From a virus: a DNA stretch of 64,000 nt. The notes under the pieces were generated by a model that was given only the letters and a program-made list of their open reading frames with translations, was not told where the DNA came from and ran no database searches. Of this stretch, positions 7,178 through 14,391 are shown piece by piece (positions within the stretch are counted from its first letter, which is position 1; each line of letters opens with the position of its first letter). Both the position numbers and the translations under genes were made by a program. The stretch lies in IMG/VR virus record IMGVR_UViG_3300033233_000010, positions 1-64,000 of that record; one strand, given 5' to 3'.

Positions 7178-8425
7178 TCAAGCCGCCTCTTGGACCTCTT
7201 CCTTCGACTCGGTCCACTCGATGCGGACGTAGCCCTGCGGCGTGAACGCGACGGAGGGCTTCTCGCCGAGGTTGTAGCCGAGGAGGGTGAACATGCCGGC
7301 GAGCTGCGGGACGGAGACGGAGATCGACTCCTTGCCGACGCTCTCCGAGTCGAAGTAGCGACCCGCCACCCGATCCTTCGCGAGCGACCACTCGACGGAG
7401 AAGCCAGCCGGACCGCCGCGGATCTCAGCGGCGTCGGGGAGCTTCGCACCAGCCCTCCGCAGAAGGGCGTGGATCTGATGGGGTCCGAGTTCGATCGACT
7501 TGGTCGACAGGACCATAGTGACCTTCTTCCGCTCGACGACGTTCAGGTCGAGGAGCCGGTCTTGGTCGTTGCGGAGCTGCGGCGTGGCGACGGTCACAGG
7601 ATTCTCCTCTCTTGCAGGCGCCGGGTTCGGTCCGGCCTGCGCTGGTGCTTGGACGTTCTGACGGTGGTAGCGGCGGATCACGTTGTTTCCGCCAGGAATC
7701 GAGTTGAAGAGCGGGTAGAGCCACGCCCGGTCCTGCTCGATCACCGAGCGCGGGGTATCGCCCTGGAGCCGCGTCGAGTCGGGGGCGTGCGTGCGATAGA
7801 ACGCGCCCGTGACCTGCTCGAAGAAGTAGACCATGCCGTCGGTCCGCTTCGACTTGATCACGGCGATCCCGTCGTGGATACCCCAGCGACAGTCGCGCTC
7901 CACGGTCGGGAGTCGCAACTCACCAGCCGAGACCTGAGTCATGAGCGTCGTCACACGACGCTTGATCCCAAGCTCCTCTTCGCCGGTGACCACAGTCGGT
8001 GCTGACATGACCACGTCCTCCGCTTCCTCTCGCCCCCTCGACTCGTCATACCCCGGTCTCGGCTGGTCGCCGCGCGGTGCGGCTCCCTCGTCGGGAATTC
8101 GAGGCGGTTGCACCGGCGGCGCGACCCGCGGAGCCGGGGCGTGTAGTTGTCGTGACCCCACGAGCGACCGGAGCCGCCTCTGGGTGCGTGGCGGCGGTGC
8201 CCACTCGTTGCGTTCCCACCCCGAGATGGTGCTCGGGTGGACCTGGAGAATCTCCGCGACCTGCTCGCGGGTCATCTGGGCCACCTCCCGCCACCGCTTC
8301 AGGTCGGCGGGCTGAACGTGCCGCCACCGGTGACGCCGGTGCGGGCGGTGCCGTCGCTCTGGCTGGTCTTCGTGAACCACGATCGAGACCTCCACCACGT
8401 CTTCGCTCCTCGCGTCGGACCCCAA
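7178..8425 (-). CDS. XRE-type HTH protein with long C-terminal region
   Basis: 415 residues if the TTG at 8425 is used; internal GTG codons a few residues in are alternatives. Residues ~40-90 form a helix-turn-helix of the XRE/Cro type (LKRWREVAQMTREQVAEIL then VHPSTISGWERN). A Pro/Arg-rich linker follows, then two alpha/beta segments (MSAPTVVTGEEELGIKRR; TKSIELGPHQIHALLRRAGA). As the first gene after the large intergenic region it could regulate the divergent runs. The C-terminal part is unrecognised, and a fusion of two genes is possible. Confidence 0.75.
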   Translation of the reverse strand: MGSDARSEDVVEVSIVVHEDQPERRHRPHRRHRWRHVQPADLKRWREVAQMTREQVAEILQVHPSTISGWERNEWAPPPRTQRRLRSLVGSRQLHAPAPRVAPPVQPPRIPDEGAAPRGDQPRPGYDESRGREEAEDVVMSAPTVVTGEEELGIKRRVTTLMTQVSAGELRLPTVERDCRWGIHDGIAVIKSKRTDGMVYFFEQVTGAFYRTHAPDSTRLQGDTPRSVIEQDRAWLYPLFNSIPGGNNVIRRYHRQNVQAPAQAGPNPAPAREENPVTVATPQLRNDQDRLLDLNVVERKKVTMVLSTKSIELGPHQIHALLRRAGAKLPDAAEIRGGPAGFSVEWSLAKDRVAGRYFDSESVGKESISVSVPQLAGMFTLLGYNLGEKPSVAFTPQGYVRIEWTESKEEVQEAA

Positions 8426-8428
8426 CGC

Positions 8429-8437
8429 GTTCTACCT
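8429..8437 (-). promoter_or_regulatory. AGGTAGAAC element before 7178-8425
   Basis: Minus-strand AGGTAGAAC lies 3 bases before the TTG at 8425 and further from internal GTG starts. It marks the probable promoter of the XRE-type gene. Confidence 0.45.
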
Positions 8438-8687
8438 CGGCCCGACAGGGCAAGAGGCTCACCCGACCACCAAGAGTCGAGGCCAATAGTTGTAACCTCT
8501 TGGTTGAAATGGAGTTATAGTCGTTGGCGCCCCTCCGAGTCCCGGCCTAAATTCTTCGCCGATGCGGTCTTAGGCGGGCGCGGTCGTGTCCGCGCCGGAG
8601 CTGCGACCCGACCCGTCGTCCACCAGCCTGCGCCGGGGCTTACGCGCTCCTTCCTGGCGAAACAACGCGCGAGAATCGCGGAGCGGC
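8438..8687. other. Region without a clear gene
   Basis: This stretch separates 7178-8425 from 8688-8972. It includes an AT-rich patch at about 8485-8525 that stands out from the GC-rich surroundings. A minus-strand frame ending at 8570 (…KPRRRLVDDGSGRSS…) looks protein-like but has no convincing start after the 8688 stop, so it is not called. Confidence 0.35.
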
Positions 8688-8972
8688 TCAAGACGCCACC
8701 TCACCGACGAGGGCGAGTCCCTCGACCACCGGAACCCCTTCGCAGGAGATCGCGTCGGGCGACGTGTCCGTCTCGGAGCGGGTGTGATCGTCTTGCCACC
8801 GTACCCACACGCGGACCTCCTCCCGAGCTTCACGCTTGCCGGCGAAGAACGCCTCATGGACCACGACCTCGATCCGCGAGACGATGCCGACCCGCGACAT
8901 CCCGTAGAGCGTACGGACGACCGACCCGGCCTCCGCCAACCTGTTGTCACCGAGCTGCGCGTGACGACCCAT
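8688..8972 (-). CDS. Unknown 94-residue protein
   Basis: ATG preceded by a good ribosome-binding site (GAGGAGG, 6 bases upstream). Beta-rich, with IVSRIEVVVHEAFFAGK and VRVWVRWQDDHTRSE. First gene on the minus side of the divergent intergenic region. No family recognised. Confidence 0.6.
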   Translation of the reverse strand: MGRHAQLGDNRLAEAGSVVRTLYGMSRVGIVSRIEVVVHEAFFAGKREAREEVRVWVRWQDDHTRSETDTSPDAISCEGVPVVEGLALVGEVAS

Positions 8973-9313
8973 GACCGCCTCCTCGCCCTACTCCTGTCAG
9001 CCCTAGAACCGCGGTAACCGCCACCAGGCGACAACCTTTTTCAGAATCGTTGTATGGCCTTGAGCGGCATGAACTGTGCCGCTCGACGATCTCGGCGACT
9101 TCTCCACAAAGAACACGCACTCGACCCTACCGCCTTACTCCGCACGGGCTGAATTCGATGACGCCCCTCTAACCGACGACGACTCCGATCCTGACTGGGG
9201 GCGCGGAAACAGTTTTTCCGCCTGACCGGAATACGGGGCCTCGCGAGGTAGCTCGCATGTACATGGGGGTGAGAACCACGAAATCCGGCTACTCTTTGTA
9301 GGCCAGCTCCGAT

Positions 9314-9341
9314 GGCGGTCGCCCAAAGGCGGTCGCCCAAA
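9314..9341. repeat. 14-base tandem repeat, two copies
   Basis: GGCGGTCGCCCAAA occurs twice in immediate succession inside the divergent intergenic region. Perfect identity and noncoding location suggest a protein-binding iteron or operator. Confidence 0.7.
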
Positions 9342-9428
9342 GAATGTGAACGATGACCTGTCCCGCCCCGTGACACCCGCCAGCGATTTTGTTCCCAAGT
9401 CCAAGCCGCCGAGGCGGTCCCGAGCCGA

Positions 9429-9437
9429 GGGTAGAAA
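9429..9437 (+). promoter_or_regulatory. GGGTAGAAA element before 9444
   Basis: Plus-strand GGGTAGAAA ends 6 bases before the ATG at 9444, the first gene of the rightward run. Same spacing as at 4058, 11887 and 35138. No Shine-Dalgarno sequence is visible between it and the start. Confidence 0.55.
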
Positions 9438-9443
9438 GGGCGC

Positions 9444-10148
9444 ATGGACCTCGCCCTTCGCGTCACCCAGGTGATGCACCGCGCCCTCCGGCCTCTATAC
9501 GGCGACGATTTACTCTGGGGCTGGCTCGCCAGGCGCATCAAGCTCGGGTGCGTGAGCCTGGAGCCGGTGGACATCGTCTTCTTCAACGTCGCGGAGCATC
9601 GCGTCCTCGCGCGTGAGGTGCGGAGAAGCATCTTCGTGCTCGCCGCCGACCCCGACTGGCCCAGCACGACTCAGCGCGACTTCCAGAAGGCCGTCGCGGC
9701 GCTCGACGCGTGGTTCGAGACGATCAAGGAGTGGATCAGCCTCCGGTTCTCACAGGACATGGCGAGGGCGATCACGCCGTTCATTCCGCACGGCGTCTAC
9801 ACCGACATCGCGCTCTTTCTCGGGCTACAAGCTCTGGGGAAGCACAAGGGTCGGTTCCTCCGCTTCTCGCGCTCGGACGGTACGCCGATCGACGTGTTCG
9901 ACGACGGCATCTGCATGACGCGCTCGGCGGCGGTCTACTTCCGCAAGGTGCTCGTGAGAACGTGCGTGATCGTCAGCGCGAAGGACCGCGAGCGGCTGAC
10001 CGACACAACACGGCAGGCACTCTGGCGCCGGGTACTCGAGCTGGACGCGTGGCTCGACTCCGAGGGCCTCGGCGCGGACGCTGTCGAGCGGCTCTCTTAC
10101 GCGGACAAGGGAGTGTCCCTCAAGCGCCCGAAGCGGAGGCGGGGATGA
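9444..10148 (+). CDS. Unknown 234-residue protein, first gene of plus run
   Basis: Starts 6 bases after a GGGTAGAAA element. Mixed helical protein with several aromatic segments (DDLLWGWLARRI, ALDAWFETIKEWISLRF) and a C-terminal half (YFRKVLVRTCV ... LELDAWLDSEGL) similar in layout to the downstream product 10145-10558. Ends in a basic tail RPKRRRG. No recognised family. Confidence 0.8.
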   Translation: MDLALRVTQVMHRALRPLYGDDLLWGWLARRIKLGCVSLEPVDIVFFNVAEHRVLAREVRRSIFVLAADPDWPSTTQRDFQKAVAALDAWFETIKEWISLRFSQDMARAITPFIPHGVYTDIALFLGLQALGKHKGRFLRFSRSDGTPIDVFDDGICMTRSAAVYFRKVLVRTCVIVSAKDRERLTDTTRQALWRRVLELDAWLDSEGLGADAVERLSYADKGVSLKRPKRRRG

Positions 10149-10558
10149 GCCTCCGTCACCGACGGTTCGCGCTCTCGCCCAACGCGTGCGACGCGCTGTG
10201 GACCGCGCTCATGCCACTCCTCGAATCGGTGACGGAGCGCTCGCTCGACCGTGCGCGCTTCACGACGCAGGAGTGGATCGACGCGATCCGCCCTCCGGTC
10301 TTCGGCCCGCGCGAGGAGGTCGTCGAGCTGCACCTCGGAGCGGACGCCTACGACAATCTGCTCGCGACGCATCTCTTTCGCGAGACACTCGTGCGCGCGT
10401 ACACGCGCTCCCAGGAGCCGCTCTCCAAGCCGACGAGACGCTTACTCGGACAAGTCCTCTCCGGCGTCGACGAGCTTCTCAACACGCCGGTCGTGGACCG
10501 ACTCGCCCATCTCGTCGAGCTGGACCCTGGTGAGGTTAGACCGTCAGCACCAGACTGA
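10145..10558 (+). CDS. Unknown 137-residue protein with VVDRLAHL motif
   Basis: ATG overlaps the preceding stop (ATGA). The segment LFRETLVRAYTRSQEPL aligns by eye with the C-terminal half of 9444-10148, so the two may be paralogues. The C-terminal region has PVVDRLAHLVELD, the recurrent peptide. Function unknown. Confidence 0.7.
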   Translation: MSLRHRRFALSPNACDALWTALMPLLESVTERSLDRARFTTQEWIDAIRPPVFGPREEVVELHLGADAYDNLLATHLFRETLVRAYTRSQEPLSKPTRRLLGQVLSGVDELLNTPVVDRLAHLVELDPGEVRPSAPD

Positions 10559-10562
10559 GGGC

Positions 10563-10796
10563 GTGAGAGACGGTCAAGCCAAAGTCGGCGACTACGTGGA
10601 GACGATCCACCCGGGCTTCGATGGCCGTCCCGTCGTTGTCGAGGTGCTTGTGGTAATGCCCAGACCGCCTCTCGGCGTACTCGGCGACTGGATCAGAGCC
10701 CGAGACGCTCGCACCGGCACCGTGGCGACCTACGGTCCCCAGGAATTCACCAGGATCGTCCCGCCTGGCGATCTGGATGCCCGTCTCAATGGGTGA
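10563..10796 (+). CDS. Small SH3/KOW-like protein
   Basis: 77 residues from a GTG 4 bases after the preceding stop. It begins AKVGDYVETIHPGFDGRPV, a 'GDxV' beta-strand start like the paralogues at 21343-22663, and is beta-rich throughout (VVVEVLVVMPRP, ARTGTVATYGPQEF). Likely a small beta-barrel of unknown role. Confidence 0.6.
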   Translation: MRDGQAKVGDYVETIHPGFDGRPVVVEVLVVMPRPPLGVLGDWIRARDARTGTVATYGPQEFTRIVPPGDLDARLNG

Positions 10797-10846
10797 CGGG
10801 TGGCCGTCTACGCGGACGGCCTGGTAGAATCCCAAGCGGTGAGCCA

Positions 10847-11650
10847 GTGAGCCTTTTCGACCGCATCATCACCGAGGCGCGGAGCGCGGAGACGTTCAAG
10901 TCGATGCCGGGAACGGACTCGTTCTCCCACACCGACCGCTACCGCGGTGGTCGACGGAACCAATCGCCAGCGAACTGGTTCAAGGGCACGAACAGGCGCT
11001 TTCCGGTGTGGCAGCAACGCGCCTCCGCCGCTGCGACGCTCGGCTCAGCCGAGAGACACCACGGGGTGCAGTTCGCGAAGAAGATCGCCCAAGTCGTCTA
11101 CAAGATGAAGTCGCTCAAGATGTGTCCCTCGGTTCTCCCTCAGTGCCCCCCGAAGCGCAACCACGGTCCGGGCGGGAAGCCCGAGCACACGACCAAGTGC
11201 CACGGGAGCCACTGCGCGGTCACGAAGCAGAAGCCCGACTACCACGGCAAGTACCCGTGGCCCTTCAACGAGAAGGGCAAGACGAAGTGGGACAAGGACT
11301 GGACCTCTCTCGGCTACGCCAAGGGGTCACACAAGGTCGCCTCCCCCAAGAAGAAGAAGGCGCAGCAGGCGGCCAACGAGACGATCGAGCTGACGCGTCG
11401 CCCCATCGCTTCGCTCTTGGAGTTCACGCCCGAGGAGATGGAAAGGGCTGCGAGACGGGCGCGAGTGACGCTCGGCCACTTCAAGCTCGCGAGAAATCCC
11501 GGCATGAAGACGAGTTCGGTCGCGAGCGGGCTGGTTCGTCGGCGTCAGAGAGCGGCACAGCACGGACTACCGGCTGTCCCCCCGTCGGATCAGGCACCGC
11601 CGCGGCTTCACCGTCCTCCCACGCGGCAACCGAAGCCGCCCGCTCCCTGA
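10847..11650 (+). CDS. Unknown protein with SLFDRI head motif and LTRRPIASL
   Basis: The GTG at 10847 gives MSLFDRIITEARSAETF, a start shared with the C39-like protein at 32990-33835; a GGTAGAAT element lies 16 bases upstream. The middle has cysteines and histidines (MCPSVLPQCPPKRNHG, TTKCHGSHCAV) that could bind zinc. LTRRPIASLLEFTPEEMER carries the motif found in virion-cluster proteins. The C terminus is basic and Pro-rich. I infer a possible internal virion protein. Confidence 0.65.
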   Translation: MSLFDRIITEARSAETFKSMPGTDSFSHTDRYRGGRRNQSPANWFKGTNRRFPVWQQRASAAATLGSAERHHGVQFAKKIAQVVYKMKSLKMCPSVLPQCPPKRNHGPGGKPEHTTKCHGSHCAVTKQKPDYHGKYPWPFNEKGKTKWDKDWTSLGYAKGSHKVASPKKKKAQQAANETIELTRRPIASLLEFTPEEMERAARRARVTLGHFKLARNPGMKTSSVASGLVRRRQRAAQHGLPAVPPSDQAPPRLHRPPTRQPKPPAP

Positions 11651-11660
11651 CCGGCGCACG

Positions 11661-11669
11661 GGGTATAAG
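11661..11669 (+). promoter_or_regulatory. GGGTATAAG element before 11677
   Basis: Plus-strand GGGTATAAG ends 7 bases before the ATG at 11677. It is a TATAAG variant of the GGGTAGAAC element. Confidence 0.5.
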
Positions 11670-11676
11670 CCGCAGC

Positions 11677-11856
11677 ATGCCCGACTTCCTCGACGATGAC
11701 CTCACACGCCGCCGCGTACGCTCGCGCGCCGAGTCGCTACGCGTGTGGACCATCTCCGAGCGGAACCGGCTTCGGCGAAACTGGACGATCGCGCTCTTGA
11801 CTGTTCTGGGAGTCGCCCTCATCTTCGTCGCATGGGCGCGCTGCCGGCCAAGCTGA
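11677..11856 (+). CDS. Small C-terminally anchored membrane protein
   Basis: 59 residues: a charged N-terminal half (DDDLTRRRVRSRAESLR) and one transmembrane helix (WTIALLTVLGVALIFVAWA) ending in RCRPS. Preceded by a GGGTATAAG element at leaderless spacing. Function unknown. Confidence 0.65.
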   Translation: MPDFLDDDLTRRRVRSRAESLRVWTISERNRLRRNWTIALLTVLGVALIFVAWARCRPS

Positions 11857-11886
11857 GCGAGTCACTCTCGCAAGTCGACCGGGTGA

Positions 11887-11894
11887 GGTAGAAC
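11887..11894 (+). promoter_or_regulatory. GGTAGAAC element before 11901
   Basis: Plus-strand AGGTAGAAC; the octamer ends 6 bases before the ATG at 11901. No Shine-Dalgarno sequence in the gap. Confidence 0.55.
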
Positions 11895-11900
11895 AGAGAC

Positions 11901-12326
11901 ATGGACCGAGCCCTTATGTCCACCGGACGCGCGGCGCCCTTCGCGGTCGGCGACCGCGTCACCGCGATCACGAAGGACGGAGGCACGACCAAGGTCCGAG
12001 GGACGGTCGCCAAGGCGATCGAACCGCTCCCCGCCGACATCTTCGGCGAGGCTACGTCCGTCTGGGAGTTCGAGGTCGAGTGGGACGACCGGAGCCGCAA
12101 CTTGCTCATCTGCCCAAAGTGCTCTCGCTCGATTCTCACCGCCACAGCCGCAGCCAACGATGACAGCGGCTACTTCGGCATCCGCCGCGGGCAAGCGCAG
12201 GAGTGCTGCGGCGAACGGATGGCGTTCCAGCCGGCGCGTGATAGTCGTGTGAGTGAGTACGAGATCAAGGGGCTCTCAGCGGTCGATCTGATCGCCGGAC
12301 TGGACACTGGAGAGCCACCGGCATGA
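11901..12326 (+). CDS. SH3/KOW-like protein with zinc pair and AVDLIAGL motif
   Basis: 141 residues. FAVGDRVTAITKDGG, VRGTVAKAIE and FEVEWDDRS follow the 'GDRV...RGTV...VxWDD' pattern of the 21343-22663 array. CPKC and C-C-G-E add a zinc site. The C terminus has SAVDLIAGLDTGEPP. Starts at leaderless spacing from its element. Role unknown. Confidence 0.7.
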   Translation: MDRALMSTGRAAPFAVGDRVTAITKDGGTTKVRGTVAKAIEPLPADIFGEATSVWEFEVEWDDRSRNLLICPKCSRSILTATAAANDDSGYFGIRRGQAQECCGERMAFQPARDSRVSEYEIKGLSAVDLIAGLDTGEPPA

Positions 12327-12583
12327 CGCCTGCCGCCCTTCGCAATCTCCGTCTCGGCGATCTCGTCTTCGCCCACGACGAGAAGTTGGGGTGGCGCAAA
12401 GCGACTGTGCTCAACGTCGTCGTCGAACGGGTGTCGAATCCGTCCAAGAAGGTCGTCGCCGGGACGGTCTATGCCGTGTGGGTTCGGATGGAGCACAACG
12501 ACGAGGCGCTCTCGCTCGGTCCGAGCGAGATTCGGGAAGCCGGCATCGTGGACAGCATCGCCTCACTGGAGCGGAAACCGTGA
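12323..12583 (+). CDS. SH3/KOW-like small protein
   Basis: 86 residues, ATGA-coupled to the previous gene. LRLGDLVFAHDEKLGWRKA starts a beta-barrel-like sequence; the end GIVDSIASLERKP is a variant of the recurrent C-terminal peptide. Function unknown. Confidence 0.65.
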   Translation: MTPAALRNLRLGDLVFAHDEKLGWRKATVLNVVVERVSNPSKKVVAGTVYAVWVRMEHNDEALSLGPSEIREAGIVDSIASLERKP

Positions 12584-12840
12584 ACGGTGGAGCCTCGAAT
12601 GGACTGCCCTTCGACTTCTACGCCTCGTGCGGCGAGGTCGCCGTGCGCACGCACACGATCGGCGGCTCGGTGCTCATGGAGTTCACAACCGACCCGGTCG
12701 AGCTTCTCGCCTCGCTGGCCGACCCGAATCGCCTCCCACGACTGTGGGCGCCGACGCCTGAGTCCTTCGATGCGGGGTCGTGGGTCATCATCGACCGTCC
12801 GAGCATCACCGACGAGGGTATAAAGACGGAGACGCGCTGA
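12580..12840 (+). CDS. Unknown 86-residue protein
   Basis: GTG start overlaps the preceding stop (GTGA). Contains GSVLMEFTTDPVELLASLADP, a variant of the recurrent peptide in mid-protein, and ends ITDEGIKTETR. A GGGTATAAA element for the next gene lies inside its 3' end (12816-12824). Confidence 0.6.
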   Translation: MNGGASNGLPFDFYASCGEVAVRTHTIGGSVLMEFTTDPVELLASLADPNRLPRLWAPTPESFDAGSWVIIDRPSITDEGIKTETR

Positions 12841-12854
12841 AACCGAGGTGATCT

Positions 12855-13295
12855 GTGGTCCACATCTTCAACCGATTCGGCCAAGGCGACAAGGTCGACC
12901 TGATCGTCCGCGGCTCGGAGACATTCCGCGGCACGCTTCAGCAGGTCAGCAATCAGGGGATCGCTGGCGGCAAGCTCTCGCTCGGCGTCGGCGCGCAAAA
13001 CGCCTTCCAGAAGGCCAAGGAAGAAGCGCAGGGCAGCAGGCGCCGGGCCGTCATCGACCACATCGTCGACGAGAACGAGATTCGCATCATGCTCTGCGAC
13101 ACGATGGAACTGATGTGGGTTTCGCCGCTCGATCTCGAACCGCTCGACGCCGTGAGCGTTCTCGCCGACACCCTCACGTCCAAGTCGCTCAAGGAGCAGC
13201 TCAACGAGCTGGAGACGGAGGAGAAGGCGCAGAGCGAGGTCCGTCCGCAGGTTCACCCGTTCCAAGACGAGATCGGCGAAGCGGGCGCAAAGTGA
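12855..13295 (+). CDS. Unknown 146-residue protein, Sm/SH3-like N terminus
   Basis: GTG start 14 bases after the previous stop. FNRFGQGDKVDLIVRGSE then FRGTLQQVSNQG resemble a small beta-barrel; the C-terminal half is a charged helix (KSLKEQLNELETEEKAQ). Function unknown. Confidence 0.7.
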   Translation: MVHIFNRFGQGDKVDLIVRGSETFRGTLQQVSNQGIAGGKLSLGVGAQNAFQKAKEEAQGSRRRAVIDHIVDENEIRIMLCDTMELMWVSPLDLEPLDAVSVLADTLTSKSLKEQLNELETEEKAQSEVRPQVHPFQDEIGEAGAK

Positions 13296-13510
13296 CCGTC
13301 AAGACCGACGAGTTTGGCCGCGCGAGCGTCAGGTGCCCCCACTGTCGGTCGGCGATCACCGTGTCGGCGTTCCAGACCAGGATCGGAAGCCACAAGTCGG
13401 CGCTCCGACGCCACACCGACCGGTGCGTCGGGGCGACGCCCGAAGATCGCGCCCACTACCGCAAGCACGGCAGCTGGCCGAACGCCAACCGGAAGAAGGT
13501 CACTCGGTGA
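13292..13510 (+). CDS. Zinc-finger protein (72 aa)
   Basis: GTG overlaps the preceding stop. CPHC, then HKSALRRHTDRC, gives a C2HC-type finger (RCPHCRSAITVSAFQ ... HTDRC). The tail HGSWPNANRKKVTR is basic. It could bind nucleic acid. Confidence 0.7.
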   Translation: MTVKTDEFGRASVRCPHCRSAITVSAFQTRIGSHKSALRRHTDRCVGATPEDRAHYRKHGSWPNANRKKVTR

Positions 13511-14112
13511 ACGCCGATCCCATCAAGCGGGACGACGTTGTCTGGGTCAGGTGGCAGGAGCGTTTCGGCCCCGACTGGAGCCCAACCCAGTCCGTCACGC
13601 ACACGGATCGCCCGGAGGATTGGGTTCGCGGCAAGGTGCTCGAAGTCATCGGCTTCTCCGAGTGGCCGCCGCTCCGCATCGCCATCGGCACCGGTCTTTG
13701 CGAGGACTTCTGGCCCGGCAACTACCACCGGATCGACGAACCGATCAGCCTTCTCGCGCACGCCGACGGCGCGTGCATCTACTGCCTCGGGAACATCCAC
13801 GGGCGTCTCGTCTCGCGCTTCGGCACGATCAAGGCGCGCTGCGAGGTCTGCTATCCGCCGATCTTCGCAACACCGGAGATGTGGACGATCCCGCTGCGGA
13901 ACGTAGCGGTGACGGGGAACACGCTCGCGGTCAAGATGACGTGGACGATGGCTACGACCCAGACTGGCCCGGACCCGCTCCCGTCGTCGCGCCCGTCCCG
14001 TCCGGGCTTTCGGGAGCCGGCTCGGGGACGGTTCCGACCGCCGGTGTCGCCGGGAGAGCGGCAGCAGCGCCTCCATCGGATGCGCGATCATGAGCGTCAT
14101 CCGCAACGATGA
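13507..14112 (+). CDS. Unknown 201-residue protein with CxxC pairs
   Basis: GTG overlaps the preceding stop. The first 140 residues look structured (DDVVWVRWQERFGPDW; CIYCLGNIHGRL; CEVCYPP, a zinc ribbon of two CxxC pairs). The last ~50 residues, Pro/Arg-rich, lie antisense to the XRE gene at 13952-14320, so the real end may be under unusual constraint. Confidence 0.7.
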   Translation: MNADPIKRDDVVWVRWQERFGPDWSPTQSVTHTDRPEDWVRGKVLEVIGFSEWPPLRIAIGTGLCEDFWPGNYHRIDEPISLLAHADGACIYCLGNIHGRLVSRFGTIKARCEVCYPPIFATPEMWTIPLRNVAVTGNTLAVKMTWTMATTQTGPDPLPSSRPSRPGFREPARGRFRPPVSPGERQQRLHRMRDHERHPQR

Positions 14113-14320
14113 CCTGTGAACGCGTCCCATTCGATGCGCGCAGAACTTCGAGAGTGCGCTCGGGCAACGCTTCGAGCAGCGAAAGGACCGCCCGCACCGG
14201 GCCGGGCACCGTCCCGCCGTTCTCCCAACGAATGACGCTGCTTCGGCTTACGCCGAGCATGCTTGCGAGATGGACTTGCGTGAGCCCGGCGCGTTCGCGG
14301 GCCCGCTTTGCCAGGCTCAT
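13952..14320 (-). CDS. XRE-family transcriptional regulator
   Basis: 122 residues. ARERAGLTQVHLASMLGVSRSSVIRWENG is a canonical XRE/Cro helix-turn-helix (about residues 5-45). An Ala/Pro-rich tail (GTVPEPAPESPDG) overlaps the end of the convergent plus-strand gene by about 160 bases. It stands alone on the minus strand, with a GGGTAGAAC element 12 bases upstream and the RNase H gene divergent beside it, so it may control that gene or itself. Confidence 0.85.
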   Translation of the reverse strand: MSLAKRARERAGLTQVHLASMLGVSRSSVIRWENGGTVPGPVRAVLSLLEALPERTLEVLRASNGTRSQVIVADDAHDRASDGGAAAALPATPAVGTVPEPAPESPDGTGATTGAGPGQSGS

Positions 14321-14332
14321 CGGTTACGAGAT

Positions 14333-14341
14333 GTTCTACCC
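14333..14341 (-). promoter_or_regulatory. GGGTAGAAC element before XRE gene
   Basis: Minus-strand GGGTAGAAC, 12 bases before the ATG at 14320. The spacing is longer than at leaderless sites, so a short leader is expected. Confidence 0.5.
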
Positions 14342-14391
14342 TTTGGGCGAGGCGGACGCGCGAGGTATGAGAGGTGACGCAGGAGGGCCCA

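Larger units (their letters stand above)
8973..9443. other. Divergent intergenic region with repeats
   Basis: About 470 bases lie between minus genes and plus genes with no convincing ORF. It holds an inverted repeat GAGCGGCA/TGCCGCTC near 9065-9087, a second one GCGGAAA/TTTCCGC near 9199-9217, the 14-base tandem repeat at 9314-9341, a small GC hairpin (CCGCC/GGCGG) just before the plus-strand promoter element, and poly-T patches. It probably carries promoters for both directions; an origin or operator is possible. Confidence 0.5.

Noticed and set aside
7030-7178. TGA readthrough joining 7178-8425 to 6749-7030
   Set aside because: The frame after the TGA is open and Pro/Ala-rich, but open frames of ~50 codons are common by chance in GC-rich DNA, and no stimulating signal is visible.
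8586-9017. Plus-strand ORF of 143 codons
   Set aside because: Antisense to the better-supported gene 8688-8972, which has a good ribosome-binding site; composition is Arg/Leu/Pro-rich as in typical shadows.
9041-9667. Minus-strand ORFs through the divergent intergenic region
   Set aside because: Ser/Arg/Pro-rich shadow sequence overlapping the strong plus-strand gene 9444; the repeats there fit noncoding DNA better.
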